The notes: generated from the letters alone by a model not told the origin. Shown: positions 16,153-25,600, counted from the stretch's first letter. The stretch: DNA of 38,480 nucleotides from an uncultured Myxococcales bacterium (GCA_903895725.1 CAITUV010000009.1:1-38480), one strand, 5' to 3'. A program made the numbers and translations.

Positions 16153-18417
16153 ATGATCCGGATTTCCGCGTTGTTGCCTTTCTTGGTCATCTGCCTGTTT
16201 GCTGCAACGGCATCGGGGCAGCAGCTCCCGCCGCTGTTCGAGAAGATCCAGCAGAACGACCCCGCCGGCGTCAAGGCAGAGCTGGACAAGGGCACTCCTG
16301 CGACGCTGACCACCCAGGGGACATCGGCTCTGATGTTCGCTTCGTCGGAAGGCTCGGAGGAAATCGCTCTTCTGCTGCTGGAGCGGGGGGCGGATGCCAA
16401 GGAAGTCGGAGCGGACGGCTTCACGCCGCTCCACGTCGCCATGTCACGGTGTCGGGACAAACTGGCCGAGAAGCTGATCGCCAAGGGGGTGGACGTCAAT
16501 GCGAAGACGACCCAGTCGGTCACACCGCTGCACATTGCAGCGGAGAAGGGGTGCCTGGACACGATCCTTATCCTGGTGAAGGCAGGGGCCAAGGTGGATG
16601 CCAAGGCCGAGGGGGATTACCAGGCGGTTCACCTGGCGGCAGCGACCTGGAACTCCACCACGCTCAAGCATCTCCTGGACAAGGGGGCGGACCCGAACGC
16701 CAGGGCCAAGGGGGGCATCACCCCTCTGCTCATGGCTGTGGACAAGAAGAACAAGGACGAAGTGAAGCTGCTGCTCGAGAGAAAGGCTGACCCCAACCTG
16801 GCGACCGATGACGGCATCACTCCTCTCCACCTGGCCTGCGAGCGGTCCGAGAAGGACCTGGTGACGCTGCTTCTCGACAGGAAGGCGGACGTGAATGCCA
16901 GGACCCAGAGCGGGTTGACTCCGCTGCTGCTCTCGTTCGGCAGCGTGGCCAACCAGAGTCTGGTGACGCTGCTGCTGGACAAAGGAGCGGATGTGAAGGC
17001 GGCCGGTCCCGACGGCATGACCGCGCTGCATCTCGCCGTGGGATTCGGCTGGACCGATCTGGCCGAGCGGATGCTGACTGCCGGAGCGGACCCGAGCGCC
17101 AGGACCAGCCAGGGTGTCACGCCGGTGGCGGTGGCTCGGGAGAAAGGGTATTCGAGCCTGGTCGAGCTGCTGGAGAAGGCGGGGGGAGCGGCCGGCGACC
17201 CGTTCATCCACGTCATGTCCGCTGCCTCGGACGGGAACTCCGGTAAGCTGGCCGAGGCCCTGGCGCTCGAGGGGGCCCTCGCGACGATCAACAAGACCGA
17301 CCCGAACGGAAACACGCCGCTCCATGGGGCCGCGTACAAGGGCAGCGTGGAATGCGTCAAGATGCTCCTGGACAAGGGGGCCGAGGTCGACCAGAAGGAG
17401 ATCCGGGGGAATACCCCGCTCCACTACGCAGCGGATCAGCGGGAATGGGATGCGGCCAGGATGCTGCTCGCATACGGAGCCGACCTGTACGCGAAGAACA
17501 ACGACGGCCAGACGCCCGTGGACATCGCGACGTTGCACCAGCACGGGGAAATCCTGACCCGGATGTCGCTCACAAAAAGGCTGATTGATGCCGCCAGGAC
17601 CGGGCAGACAAAACCCATCGAGGAGTTCCTGGCGCAGGGAGGCGACCCGAATGCGGAGGACGGCATGGGGACCATGCTGCACTACGCGCTTCGGGACGGT
17701 CACACGGGGCTGCGGGACCTGCTGCTCGCCAAAGGGGCATCGCTCGAGACCCGGCCCGCACGAGGGGAACCGGTCATCTTCCTGGCCATCCGGAAGAAGG
17801 ATGCCGCCATGCTGGAGTTCCTGCTCGACAAGGGGGCCAAGGTATCGTCGACGGGCGAATTCGGGGCAACGCCGCTCCTGGTGGCCCTGGCAGTCCCCTG
17901 GAAGGCAGGGGCGGAGCTCCTGCTCCAGAAGGGGGCCTCGTTGACCGACGAGGCAACCCTGTTCAACTACGGGCCGCTGCACTATGCGGTGCTCGGCGGA
18001 GACATCGAGCTGGTCCGCCTGCTTCTCGACAAGGGGCTCGATGTGAATGCGATGCCAAGCTACAAGGGCTCGGCGCTCCACCTGGCCGCACAGGAAGGGA
18101 AGCTGGACATCGCAAAGCTGCTCGTTTCGCGGGGGGCCGACGTGAAGGCCATGGCCCCGGAGTACCTGGCGACCCCGCTCCACTTCGCCGCACAGGCCTC
18201 GTGCATCCTGGAGGGCGACTACGAGCCCTACCACCCGACCGACCAGGCACGCTTCTGCGCGGGCAAGCTCCAGGTGGCGAAGTTCCTGCTCGAGCAGGGG
18301 GCCGACGTCAACGCAGAGGACAAGCACGGCTGGCTGCCCCTGGATGAAACCAAGGACCCGGCCATGGAGGCCCTGCTGGAGGAGCACGGCGGCACACGGA
18401 AGAAGACGTCGAAGTAG
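16153..18417 (+). CDS. Exported ankyrin-repeat protein
   Basis: 754 residues. The start ATG 16153 has AAGGAG six bases upstream and opens a signal peptide (MIRISALLPFLVICLFAATA, probable cleavage after ASG). The rest is about 18 ankyrin repeats of roughly 33 residues with the TPLHxAA...LLxxGADxNA pattern, in two blocks separated around residues 350-380 and with irregular repeats near 470-500. One late repeat carries an insertion with two cysteines (QASC and ARFC) that could form a disulfide outside the cytoplasm. Ankyrin repeats bind protein partners; no catalytic domain is present. The gene stands alone between divergent and convergent neighbours, so context does not suggest a partner. Confidence 0.92.
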   Translation: MIRISALLPFLVICLFAATASGQQLPPLFEKIQQNDPAGVKAELDKGTPATLTTQGTSALMFASSEGSEEIALLLLERGADAKEVGADGFTPLHVAMSRCRDKLAEKLIAKGVDVNAKTTQSVTPLHIAAEKGCLDTILILVKAGAKVDAKAEGDYQAVHLAAATWNSTTLKHLLDKGADPNARAKGGITPLLMAVDKKNKDEVKLLLERKADPNLATDDGITPLHLACERSEKDLVTLLLDRKADVNARTQSGLTPLLLSFGSVANQSLVTLLLDKGADVKAAGPDGMTALHLAVGFGWTDLAERMLTAGADPSARTSQGVTPVAVAREKGYSSLVELLEKAGGAAGDPFIHVMSAASDGNSGKLAEALALEGALATINKTDPNGNTPLHGAAYKGSVECVKMLLDKGAEVDQKEIRGNTPLHYAADQREWDAARMLLAYGADLYAKNNDGQTPVDIATLHQHGEILTRMSLTKRLIDAARTGQTKPIEEFLAQGGDPNAEDGMGTMLHYALRDGHTGLRDLLLAKGASLETRPARGEPVIFLAIRKKDAAMLEFLLDKGAKVSSTGEFGATPLLVALAVPWKAGAELLLQKGASLTDEATLFNYGPLHYAVLGGDIELVRLLLDKGLDVNAMPSYKGSALHLAAQEGKLDIAKLLVSRGADVKAMAPEYLATPLHFAAQASCILEGDYEPYHPTDQARFCAGKLQVAKFLLEQGADVNAEDKHGWLPLDETKDPAMEALLEEHGGTRKKTSK

Positions 18418-18430
18418 GGTCGGAGGTCCA

Positions 18431-18463
18431 GGGGGGCAGAGGGCAGCAGGCGGGGGGCAGGGG
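18431..18463 (+). other. G-run cluster with possible G-quadruplex potential
   Basis: Four G-runs (18431-18436, 18441-18443, 18452-18457, 18460-18463) lie just after the ankyrin stop codon on its sense strand. Loops are 4, 8 and 2 bases, so one loop slightly exceeds the usual limit. It may affect the transcript end. Confidence 0.35.
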
Positions 18464-18471
18464 CCGTCCCG

Positions 18472-18496
18472 CCTCGGCATCGAGACGTGGCCGAGG
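18472..18496. terminator. Hairpin between convergent ankyrin and activase genes
   Basis: CCTCGGC (18472-18478) pairs with GCCGAGG (18490-18496) around an 11-base loop. It ends one base from the activase stop codon and could serve both directions. No U-tract is present on either side. Confidence 0.35.
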
Positions 18497-21400
18497 CTAT
18501 CCCACGGCCTCCTCGCCCGCGGTCCGACGCGGGGACGGTGCGCCGGACGGCCCTTCCGGCGCCGCCTCGACGAGCCCTTCCACTCCGGCCGTACGCCCCT
18601 TCCGCAGCACGTTGAGCATGAAGATCTCGAGCTTGTTGATGGTCGTGGGCGACAGCAGGTTCCCGTCGATCTCCACGGACATCATGGGGAAACGCTGGTC
18701 GCGAGCCCAGGGCGCCACCACCCCTTCGATCACACGGCCGATCAGGCACGCAAACGGAGAGATGTTCACGACGCCGGCGTACCCCTCGTGGAACGCCTCG
18801 GCCGTCGAGCCGCTCGAAATCGTGACCTCCGACTCAAGCTCCAGGGTCACGAAGTCGCTGCACGCCCGCTCCATCATCGACAGCATGTCGTGCGGACTGT
18901 CCGGGACCAGCCCCGTGGGCTTGAGGATCTCCCGGACCTTGCGGTCCACCCACTGCTTGTAGGTCTGGCGCACGTGCCAGGATAGCAGCTCCCGGGTTTC
19001 AGCGGCCGTGACCCGCTTGAGCGGAGCCATCAGGCGGAGGCGCTTGCGCAGCTCGTAGGCCTGGGTGAAGTCGCAGTAGTAGAGCCACTCCGTGATTCCG
19101 CTGACCTTTGCGATGATGCCCTTGTTGGAGAACATCTCCACCATCTCGTCGACGGCGAAGTCGTCCCGACGCACGTAGATTTCTCCGACGACGAGCACCT
19201 TGGGACAGTCGGCCGGATTGCGCTTGAGTGGAATGCGCTTGAGCTCATCGGCCACGTCCCTGAGCGTGGGCAGCGCATTGGTCACGTCGGTTTCCGCAAT
19301 GGCCAGGAGCCGTCGGAAGCAGCGGTCGAAGCGGGCCAGGGCATCCTCGCGGTCCCGGGCGCAGGTCCGCAGCACGGTCTCGATGTCCTTCATGTAGTCG
19401 GCCAGCACGATCCCCCACCAGGCATGGCGGGAGAAGGACGGGCCGAGCTCGTTGTATCCGTTGTCCGAGCCGAGCTTCATGATCACCACGTTCTCGAGCC
19501 GGAGGTCCTTGAACAGGTTCTCGTAGTAGACCGCGTACTGGCCGGTGCGGCAAGGCCCGGTGGTTTCCGGAACGAACAGGATGTACGTGATATCCTTGCG
19601 GAAGTCAGGGGACGCAAAGTACTGGAGCGCGCTGCCGAGCACCAGGTGCGAGGGCAGGCACTCCTTGCCCGACACATACCGGCGCGCAAACTGAAGCGTC
19701 CGGGCATCGGGAACAGGCATGGCAATCGCGTTCCAGCCCGCGGTCCTGAGGCTTGCGGCCATGAACTGTGCACCGAGGTTACCCATGTTGGCCAGCAGCA
19801 GGCACACGCCGGGGTTCTTCTTCACCGGGACCAGCGTGCCGGCCTGTAGGCTCCGGAGCATGGGCTCCCCCCGGACCAGCTCCATCCGCAGGCCGTTGTC
19901 ATAGCGCTCCGCCTTCTTCTCCACCACCTTGCGCCGGTACCCGTCGATGATGTCGAGGAAGGCCTCGACGCGGGTATCGATGCCGGCATCTGCGGAGTGG
20001 GAATCGAGCTCGAGGACCAGGTACGGCTTGCTTCCCATGATCCAGCGAAGGTAGTGGAGCAGGAACGAATCCGGGGCACACGCGAAGTTCGAGATGAACG
20101 TCACGTAGAGGTTCTCCTCCCGGGCCAGGAGCCCTGCGGACTTCATGTCCTGCTGGCCGAAATACCAGTAGATGTTGGGGAACTCCGGTTCCTCCTCGAA
20201 GGGGAGGATGTCGAAGGGAATCACCGTGTACCCGTTGCTGGTGAACTTCCTGGGAATCCCCATGTTCGCGTCGCGGGTGAACGCGTTGTAGGGACGTCCG
20301 AGCAGCGCGATGGCGGGCTTCCCACCGGCCCTGGCTGCATCGAGAGCCTCCCGGCCGAGTGCGCGGGCCTGCCGGCGGTAGTCGGCCTGACGGGCGCAGG
20401 CCTCGTCGAATGCGACAGCGACCTCCTCGGCCGAGAACCCGAGCCTGGCCCCCATCTCGATGAACGGCTCGAGTGCCCGGTCCCTGCCGTACTTGAACGA
20501 CACGACCGGCCGGAGAATCTGGGCATCGAGGATCTCGGGGAACGCACGGCGGATGTAGTAGGGAAGGCTCTGCGTGATCGGGCAGAAGCAGGCGTGGACA
20601 TCGGGCTCGTAGCTCTCCAGGTCCCGGAAGTGGGGCAGGAAATAGAAGTCCACCCCCAGGTCGAGGAGGTCCTGCACGGCCCCGTGCGCCAGCTCGGCGG
20701 GGAAACAGTACCCGCTCTCCACCCGGGCCATCCCGGCCGGCGCCGGCTGACGGGAGAACACCGTCTTGATGCCCAGCCGGTGGAAGAACCACGAGTAGAA
20801 CGGCCAGAACGCATGGATCGAGAATGCCCGGGGGATGCCCACGGTGTAGCTCCGCCTGGGCACGAATGCCTCCGCGGGGGGGACGCACTGGTCGAAGAGC
20901 AGCTCGTTGCGGCGCTCCACGTAGTCGACCGCGCCGTCTCCCTTTCGCCCCTTGCGCATGTTGGCGTACTTGTTGCAGCGCCCGCCGAACATGGTGCGGT
21001 GACCATTGACCGACAGCACCTTGATGGGGCAGTAGTTGTCACAGGCCTGACACTTGAACTCCTTCTCATAGGTGATCTCGGTGGCCAGGATGGCCTCCAG
21101 GCGGATCGAGCGCTCGGTCAGCCTTCCGTCGGCAAGCTTCTCGAGGGCCAGGAGACCCACTCCGAAGCACCCCATGAGCTCGGGATCCGGCGGTACCAGC
21201 ACCGGGCGGTTGAGCAGCGCTGCGAACGCCAGCGGAACCGCCTTGTTCTTGGCCACCCCGCCCTGGAGCACGATGCGCTGCCCCACAGTCCGGTTACCGA
21301 CCACCCGCCCCAGGTAGTTGGACACAATGGACATCACCAGCCCGGCGGTGATGTCTTCTCGGGCGGCCCCCTGCTGAATCGCCTTGCGGATGTCCGAATT

Positions 21401-22819
21401 GATGAACGCGGAGCAGTGCTGACCGAACTTGAGCGGCTGCTGCGCGGCCACGGCGATCTCGCCGATCTCCCAGGCGTGGGCGATGTTGAGGTCGCCCTGC
21501 GCCGATTCCTCCAGGAACGAACCGGTACCTGCCGAGCATGCCTCGTTCATCGCATAGTCGATGGGGACGCGGTTGGCGAGGAGGACGTACTTCGCATCCT
21601 GGCCGCCAATCTCGAAGATCGTGTCGACGTCGGGCGCGAACCGGGTGGTTCCGACCGCATGGGCGATGATCTCATTGTAGACCGCGGGGGTCTCCAGGAA
21701 GACCCCGAGGATCTCCCGGGACGACCCGGTCGTGGCCACCAGCCGGATGTCGATCTGATCTTCGCCGACCCCTGCCTCGGCAAGCTGCGAGCGCACCTCG
21801 ATGATACACTTCTTCAACGCACGGACCGGATCACCGTGCGTCCGGCCGTAGTAGGCCGCAGCGATCTCGTGAGTGTCCATGTCGATGAGCGCCACCTTGG
21901 TGGTGGTGGACCCTCCGTCCACGCCGAGCACGTACCGGGCACCGGCACGGGGCCTGCCGACGCGCGATTCGAGCCGCGTCACCAGGGGCTCGGCGGCAGA
22001 CAGCGCTCCAAACCTCGGGAAGCGGACTTCGTTGGGCAGCAGCAGCTCTTCGACCGGCGGCAGCACGCTCCCCATGCGCTCCGCCAGGAGGGCTGCACCG
22101 AATGCCTCGTACCAGGCGGCCTCGGGGGGAATCTCGAAGGCTGCCGCAGGGACCTTCTCCCGCAGCAACGGCAGGAGATGCGGATTGCGGGTGATTCCGC
22201 CCACGAGCAACACCGTGCCGTCCGTCACCCGGGCCCGCTTGAGGAAGTCGGAGACCTTGACGGCCATCACGTTGGCCAGCGACAGAACGATGTCCCCCTT
22301 GGTCGCCTCCCCCTTGTTCAGCCGATGGGTGCAGTCACTCTTCATGAACACCGAGCAGCGGGTGCTCAGCCGGCAGACGCGGCTGTCCTCGGGGATGCTC
22401 TTCACATCCTCCAGCGTCATGTCCATGCGGGCCAGCTGCTGCCGGAAGAACTCCCCGGTCCCGGCCGCACACTTGTTCCCCGAGAAGTTCGTGATGACCT
22501 TCCCGTTGTCGTCGACCGTGTAGACCACGAGATCCTCGCCCCCCAGGGAGACCACCGCCCGGCAGCTCTGACGCCGATGCTCGAGGACCGCCTCCATGCA
22601 GAGGGATTCGGTGACCGAGGGAACCCTTACCATGCGCCGCCCCTCGTTGCCCGTGGCCAGGGCCACGGCCCCGGCAACCGGCCTGCGGGCCAGGATCGCT
22701 GCGATCGTGGCGGGCACGTCTCCCTCATGGGAAACGACCTCGTGCCAGAGCACTTCCCCCTTGTCGAGACAGACGGCCTTCACACTGGTTGAACCAATAT
22801 TGATACCCAGGGCCAACAT
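18497..22819 (-). CDS. Fused 2-hydroxyacyl-CoA dehydratase activase / dehydratase-like protein
   Basis: 1440 residues from ATG 22819. Two ASKHA-type activase (BadF/BadG/HgdC) modules come first. Module 1 starts GINIGSTSVKA and has NKCAAGTGEFF (C117) and RCSVF (C155). Module 2 starts at VLGVDGGSTTTKVALID and has NEACSAGTGSFLEESA and GQHCSAF. In HgdC such Cys pairs from two subunits hold one [4Fe-4S] cluster. Then comes a segment with FKCQACDNYCPIK and GGRCN, another likely Fe-S site, and a C-terminal half like the DUF2229/HgdB-type dehydratase subunit. Related proteins use ATP to deliver low-potential electrons, as in hydroxyacyl-CoA dehydration, benzoyl-CoA reduction or reduction of double-cubane-cluster proteins. 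The substrate of these very long fusions is not established. It is monocistronic as far as seen. Confidence 0.9.
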   Translation of the reverse strand: MLALGINIGSTSVKAVCLDKGEVLWHEVVSHEGDVPATIAAILARRPVAGAVALATGNEGRRMVRVPSVTESLCMEAVLEHRRQSCRAVVSLGGEDLVVYTVDDNGKVITNFSGNKCAAGTGEFFRQQLARMDMTLEDVKSIPEDSRVCRLSTRCSVFMKSDCTHRLNKGEATKGDIVLSLANVMAVKVSDFLKRARVTDGTVLLVGGITRNPHLLPLLREKVPAAAFEIPPEAAWYEAFGAALLAERMGSVLPPVEELLLPNEVRFPRFGALSAAEPLVTRLESRVGRPRAGARYVLGVDGGSTTTKVALIDMDTHEIAAAYYGRTHGDPVRALKKCIIEVRSQLAEAGVGEDQIDIRLVATTGSSREILGVFLETPAVYNEIIAHAVGTTRFAPDVDTIFEIGGQDAKYVLLANRVPIDYAMNEACSAGTGSFLEESAQGDLNIAHAWEIGEIAVAAQQPLKFGQHCSAFINSDIRKAIQQGAAREDITAGLVMSIVSNYLGRVVGNRTVGQRIVLQGGVAKNKAVPLAFAALLNRPVLVPPDPELMGCFGVGLLALEKLADGRLTERSIRLEAILATEITYEKEFKCQACDNYCPIKVLSVNGHRTMFGGRCNKYANMRKGRKGDGAVDYVERRNELLFDQCVPPAEAFVPRRSYTVGIPRAFSIHAFWPFYSWFFHRLGIKTVFSRQPAPAGMARVESGYCFPAELAHGAVQDLLDLGVDFYFLPHFRDLESYEPDVHACFCPITQSLPYYIRRAFPEILDAQILRPVVSFKYGRDRALEPFIEMGARLGFSAEEVAVAFDEACARQADYRRQARALGREALDAARAGGKPAIALLGRPYNAFTRDANMGIPRKFTSNGYTVIPFDILPFEEEPEFPNIYWYFGQQDMKSAGLLAREENLYVTFISNFACAPDSFLLHYLRWIMGSKPYLVLELDSHSADAGIDTRVEAFLDIIDGYRRKVVEKKAERYDNGLRMELVRGEPMLRSLQAGTLVPVKKNPGVCLLLANMGNLGAQFMAASLRTAGWNAIAMPVPDARTLQFARRYVSGKECLPSHLVLGSALQYFASPDFRKDITYILFVPETTGPCRTGQYAVYYENLFKDLRLENVVIMKLGSDNGYNELGPSFSRHAWWGIVLADYMKDIETVLRTCARDREDALARFDRCFRRLLAIAETDVTNALPTLRDVADELKRIPLKRNPADCPKVLVVGEIYVRRDDFAVDEMVEMFSNKGIIAKVSGITEWLYYCDFTQAYELRKRLRLMAPLKRVTAAETRELLSWHVRQTYKQWVDRKVREILKPTGLVPDSPHDMLSMMERACSDFVTLELESEVTISSGSTAEAFHEGYAGVVNISPFACLIGRVIEGVVAPWARDQRFPMMSVEIDGNLLSPTTINKLEIFMLNVLRKGRTAGVEGLVEAAPEGPSGAPSPRRTAGEEAVG

Positions 22820-22857
22820 TACTCCCCCCCTATGTCCTCATAGAATGAGTCGGGCGC

Positions 22858-22887
22858 ACCATACATCCAGCCTTCAGGCGTTGTAAA
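22858..22887 (-). promoter_or_regulatory. Possible promoter for the activase fusion gene
   Basis: On the minus strand, TTTACA (22887-22882) and TATGGT (22863-22858) have an 18-base spacer, about 38 bases before the ATG. Confidence 0.4.
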
Positions 22888-22936
22888 GAGGAAAGCGTGC
22901 GCGGCCAGCGCCACGTGCGCCCCCGCACGAACGAGA

Positions 22937-22965
22937 TTGACAAGGGGAGGCTCTCCCACTACAGT
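22937..22965 (+). promoter_or_regulatory. Sigma-70-type promoter for the small protein/DUF1844 pair
   Basis: A consensus TTGACA (22937-22942), a 17-base spacer and TACAGT (22960-22965). The predicted start near 22972 leaves a short leader with GGAGG at 22977-22981. Confidence 0.6.
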
Positions 22966-22987
22966 ACCGCGCCGACGGAGGTGGATC

Positions 22988-23179
22988 ATGCTCGAGAAAG
23001 ACCACATCATGGACAAGCGCATCATCCGGCGCAACATCGACCGGGGCCGGCTGACGCAGGCTCAGTACGACGCGCACCTTGCGTCCTTGCCGGACGTCGA
23101 AGACAAGGCCGTCGCCCAGACCATCGAAGTCCGCTCGGGCGAATTCGAAGTCGTCGTTCCGGAGCCGGTCGAGGAGTAG
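22988..23179 (+). CDS. 63-residue conserved-looking small protein, function unknown
   Basis: Starts at ATG 22988 with GGAGG six bases upstream; a second ATG eight codons in (HIMDKRIIRR) is an alternative. The product is hydrophilic: a basic N-terminal part (MDKRIIRRNIDRGRLTQAQ) followed by an acidic C-terminus (VVVPEPVEE). There is no signal peptide or Cys. The sequence looks like a short helix-turn segment, but I cannot name a family. It is separated from the DUF1844 gene by only five bases and shares its promoter, so the two are probably one operon. The strong promoter and ribosome site argue that it is real. Confidence 0.7.
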   Translation: MLEKDHIMDKRIIRRNIDRGRLTQAQYDAHLASLPDVEDKAVAQTIEVRSGEFEVVVPEPVEE

Positions 23180-23184
23180 CCGCA

Positions 23185-23472
23185 ATGGCACCGACTCAGG
23201 ATGCGGGCAGCCCCCCGGGGGGAACGGACTTCTCGACGCTGGTCATCACCCTGTCGACCAGCGCGTTGCTGTACCTGGGCGAGATTCCGGACCCGGAGAC
23301 CAATGCCCCGGCGGTCAATCTGCCGCTGGCGCGTCATTCGATCGACATCCTGTCCATGCTCAAGGACAAGACGAAGGGCAACCTCACGCCCCAGGAATCG
23401 TCGCTGCTGGACGGGTTCCTGTACGATCTGCGCATGAAGTTCGTGGCCCGTTCGCAGGGAACGGCCGGGTAG
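23185..23472 (+). CDS. DUF1844 domain protein
   Basis: 95 residues from ATG 23185. The DUF1844 pattern is clear: DFSTLVITLSTSALLYLGEI, then LPLARHSIDILSMLKDKTKGNLT and LLDGFLYDLRMKFV. The family is small, widespread in deltaproteobacterial and related lineages, and has no established function. The central segment is predicted amphipathic helix rather than a membrane span. It is the second gene of a two-gene unit and ends three bases before the convergent ruvB stop, so the transcripts almost certainly overlap at their 3' ends. Confidence 0.9.
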   Translation: MAPTQDAGSPPGGTDFSTLVITLSTSALLYLGEIPDPETNAPAVNLPLARHSIDILSMLKDKTKGNLTPQESSLLDGFLYDLRMKFVARSQGTAG

Positions 23473-23475
23473 CTC

Positions 23476-24504
23476 CTAGAACAACTTCCCCTTCTCTCGT
23501 GGGGCCTTCTGCTTGAGCCCGAGATGCTGGTGCGCCAGGGGCGTGGCGACGCGGCCGCGGGGCGTGCGCTCGATGAATCCCTGCTGGAGCAGGTACGGTT
23601 CGCAGACGTCCTCGAGCGTATCCCGCTCTTCACTCAGGGCCGCGGCAAGCGTCTCGATCCCCGTGGGGCCGCCGCCGAACTTGGAGATCAGCGTGGTCAG
23701 GTAGAGCCGGTCGGTCGGGTCGAGCCCTTCCTGGTCCACCTCGAGCGAATCGAGCGCGTGGCGGGCGATGGAGAGGTCGACCCGGCCGTCCCCCTGGACC
23801 TGGGCGAAATCCCGGACACGACGCAGGAGGCGGTTGGCCACGCGCGGGGTTCCCCGCGAGCGGCGGGCGATCTCCCGGGCCCCTTCTGCGGCAACGGGGA
23901 TCTCGAGCAGGCTGGCCGATCTCTTGATGATCGAATCGAGCTCGTCGAGCGTGTAGTACTCGAGCCGGCTGGTGACCCCGAAGCGGTTGCGCAGCGGCGA
24001 GGTCAGCAGGCCGGTCCGGGTGGTGGCCCCGACCAGGGTGAACCGGTTGAGCTTGAGCGGGATGCTGCGTGCATGGGGCCCTTCTCCGATGAGCACGTCG
24101 AAGCGGAAGTCCTCCATGGCGGGATACAGGCTCTCTTCCACCGTGGGCTGGAGCCGGTGGATCTCGTCGATGAACAGGATGTCGCCGTCCTGGAGCGAGG
24201 TGAGCATTCCGGCCAGGTCCCCCTTCTTCTCGATGACGGGACCCGAGGTGCACTGGATCTCCACTCCCATCTCTGCCGCCAGGATGTGGGCGAGCGTCGT
24301 CTTGCCGAGCCCCGGAGGGCCGTAGAGGAGGATGTGGTCGAGAGGCTCCTGCCGCTTGCGTGCCGCGGCGACGAATACCTTGAGGTTGGCCTTGAGCTTC
24401 TCCTGTCCGACGTAGTCGTCGAAGCGACGGGGACGAAGTGCCCGGTCGAGCCCTTCCTCCTCCCGGCCAAGCGGGACCTGGCCCAGATCGGTTCTGTCCT
24501 TCAT
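23476..24504 (-). CDS. ruvB: Holliday junction branch migration ATPase RuvB
   Basis: 342 residues, normal family length. Walker A is GPPGLGKT at 62-69, Walker B is ILFIDEIH at 109-116, and [18 protein letters not shown] carries sensor 1 and the arginine-finger region. The C-terminal winged-helix part ends with [17 protein letters not shown]. RuvB hexamers pump DNA through the RuvA-bound Holliday junction using ATP. It is last in yebC-ruvC-ruvA-ruvB; its ATG overlaps the ruvA stop by four bases. Confidence 0.98.
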   Translation of the reverse strand: MKDRTDLGQVPLGREEEGLDRALRPRRFDDYVGQEKLKANLKVFVAAARKRQEPLDHILLYGPPGLGKTTLAHILAAEMGVEIQCTSGPVIEKKGDLAGMLTSLQDGDILFIDEIHRLQPTVEESLYPAMEDFRFDVLIGEGPHARSIPLKLNRFTLVGATTRTGLLTSPLRNRFGVTSRLEYYTLDELDSIIKRSASLLEIPVAAEGAREIARRSRGTPRVANRLLRRVRDFAQVQGDGRVDLSIARHALDSLEVDQEGLDPTDRLYLTTLISKFGGGPTGIETLAAALSEERDTLEDVCEPYLLQQGFIERTPRGRVATPLAHQHLGLKQKAPREKGKLF

Positions 24505-25103
24505 TTCCGCAACCTCGTCAGCGCGTCACGCAGGAGCTCGTCCACGGGGGCCTTGGTGCGGTCCTTGAGCGAATTGAGGGCGTTCTGGGCCTCGCTGCGC
24601 CGGAAGCCGAGAGCAAGCAGGGCCTCCATGGCCTGGACGAAGTTGGAGGACAGGGGGGTTGCGGCCAAGGCCGGCGTGCCGTAGTGCCCGCCGGAGAACA
24701 GCTTTCCGACCTTGTCCCGGGTTTCGAGCAGAACCCGCTCTGCAATCTTGCGCCCCACCCCCTTGACCTTGAGGAAAGGGGCGGGATTGCCGGAAAGCAC
24801 GGCCTCGACGAAGGTCTGCTCCCCCAACTCCGAAATGATGTGGAGAGCGTTCTTGGAGCCGATACCGGACACGGTCATGAGCAGCTCGAAGAGTCCACGC
24901 TCGGCCAGGGAGGAGAAACCGATGAGGCGGATCTCCTCTTCCCGGACGTAGGTGTGGACGAAGAGCTCCACTTCGGCCCCCGGAGCGGTACATCGGGCCA
25001 GGACCTCTCGGGTCGGATAGACCTCGTACCCCACTCCCCCGACGTCCAGGAGGAGGGTTTCCTCGAGGAGTTGGATGAGAGTACCTTTCAGATAGCCGAT
25101 CAT
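24501..25103 (-). CDS. ruvA: Holliday junction DNA-binding protein RuvA
   Basis: 200 residues from ATG 25103. The N-terminal OB-fold domain starts [10 protein letters not shown] and contains [12 protein letters not shown]. Helix-hairpin-helix motifs follow: [14 protein letters not shown] and [19 protein letters not shown] linker leads to the C-terminal RuvB-contact domain ([16 protein letters not shown]). The tetramer holds the four-way junction in an open square and recruits RuvB. The gene overlaps both neighbours by four bases (ATGA), indicating translational coupling. Confidence 0.98.
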   Translation of the reverse strand: MIGYLKGTLIQLLEETLLLDVGGVGYEVYPTREVLARCTAPGAEVELFVHTYVREEEIRLIGFSSLAERGLFELLMTVSGIGSKNALHIISELGEQTFVEAVLSGNPAPFLKVKGVGRKIAERVLLETRDKVGKLFSGGHYGTPALAATPLSSNFVQAMEALLALGFRRSEAQNALNSLKDRTKAPVDELLRDALTRLRK

Positions 25104-25600
25104 CTCAGCCCCCTGAGTTGGGGAAGCTGCGCGCGAAAGGCGTGGCACACCGCCACGGCCAGGGCATCCGCAGCATCCTCGGCCGGCGTCTCGCCGAGCT
25201 TCAGCAACGACTGGATCATTCCCTGGATCTGCCACTTCTCGGCGCGGCCGTGGCCGACGAGCGACTTCTTGACCTCGGCGGGCGGATACTCGGCCAGCGG
25301 GATGCCGGCGCGGGCCAGAGCCACCAGGGCCGCTCCTCGGGCCTGGCCGAGCTTGAGCGCACTCTGATAGTTCTGGGTGACTCCCGAGGCGAAGATCCCT
25401 TCGGCTGCGGCCTCGTCCGGGTGATGGACGTCGATGACCTTGCACAGCTCGTCGTGGATTTTGAGAAGTCGCTCGTAGAAGGGTTGGCTCGACGGCATCC
25501 GGACCACACCCCACCCTCGCGCAACAAGGTCGCGGCGTACGACTTCGACCACCCCCCAACCAGTCTTCTGGGAGCCGGGGTCGATGCCGAGGACAATCAC
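25100..25600 (-). CDS. ruvC: Crossover junction endonuclease RuvC
   Basis: 166 residues. The RNase H-like fold shows its acidic catalytic residues: D7 in GIDPG, E67 in AAAEGIF, and D142 and D145 in EDAADALAVA. RuvC resolves Holliday junctions by symmetric cuts with the RuvAB complex. Starts and stops overlap yebC and ruvA by four bases. Confidence 0.97.
   Translation of the reverse strand: MIVLGIDPGSQKTGWGVVEVVRRDLVARGWGVVRMPSSQPFYERLLKIHDELCKVIDVHHPDEAAAEGIFASGVTQNYQSALKLGQARGAALVALARAGIPLAEYPPAEVKKSLVGHGRAEKWQIQGMIQSLLKLGETPAEDAADALAVAVCHAFRAQLPQLRGLR

Noticed and set aside
16444..18480. Minus-strand open frame of 678 codons opposite the ankyrin gene
   Set aside because: It has a repetitive translation caused by the ankyrin repeats on the other strand, and no start or ribosome site of its own.
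19997..22792. Plus-strand open frame of 931 codons opposite the activase fusion
   Set aside because: It is a compositional shadow; the minus strand has conserved Cys and ATPase motifs throughout.
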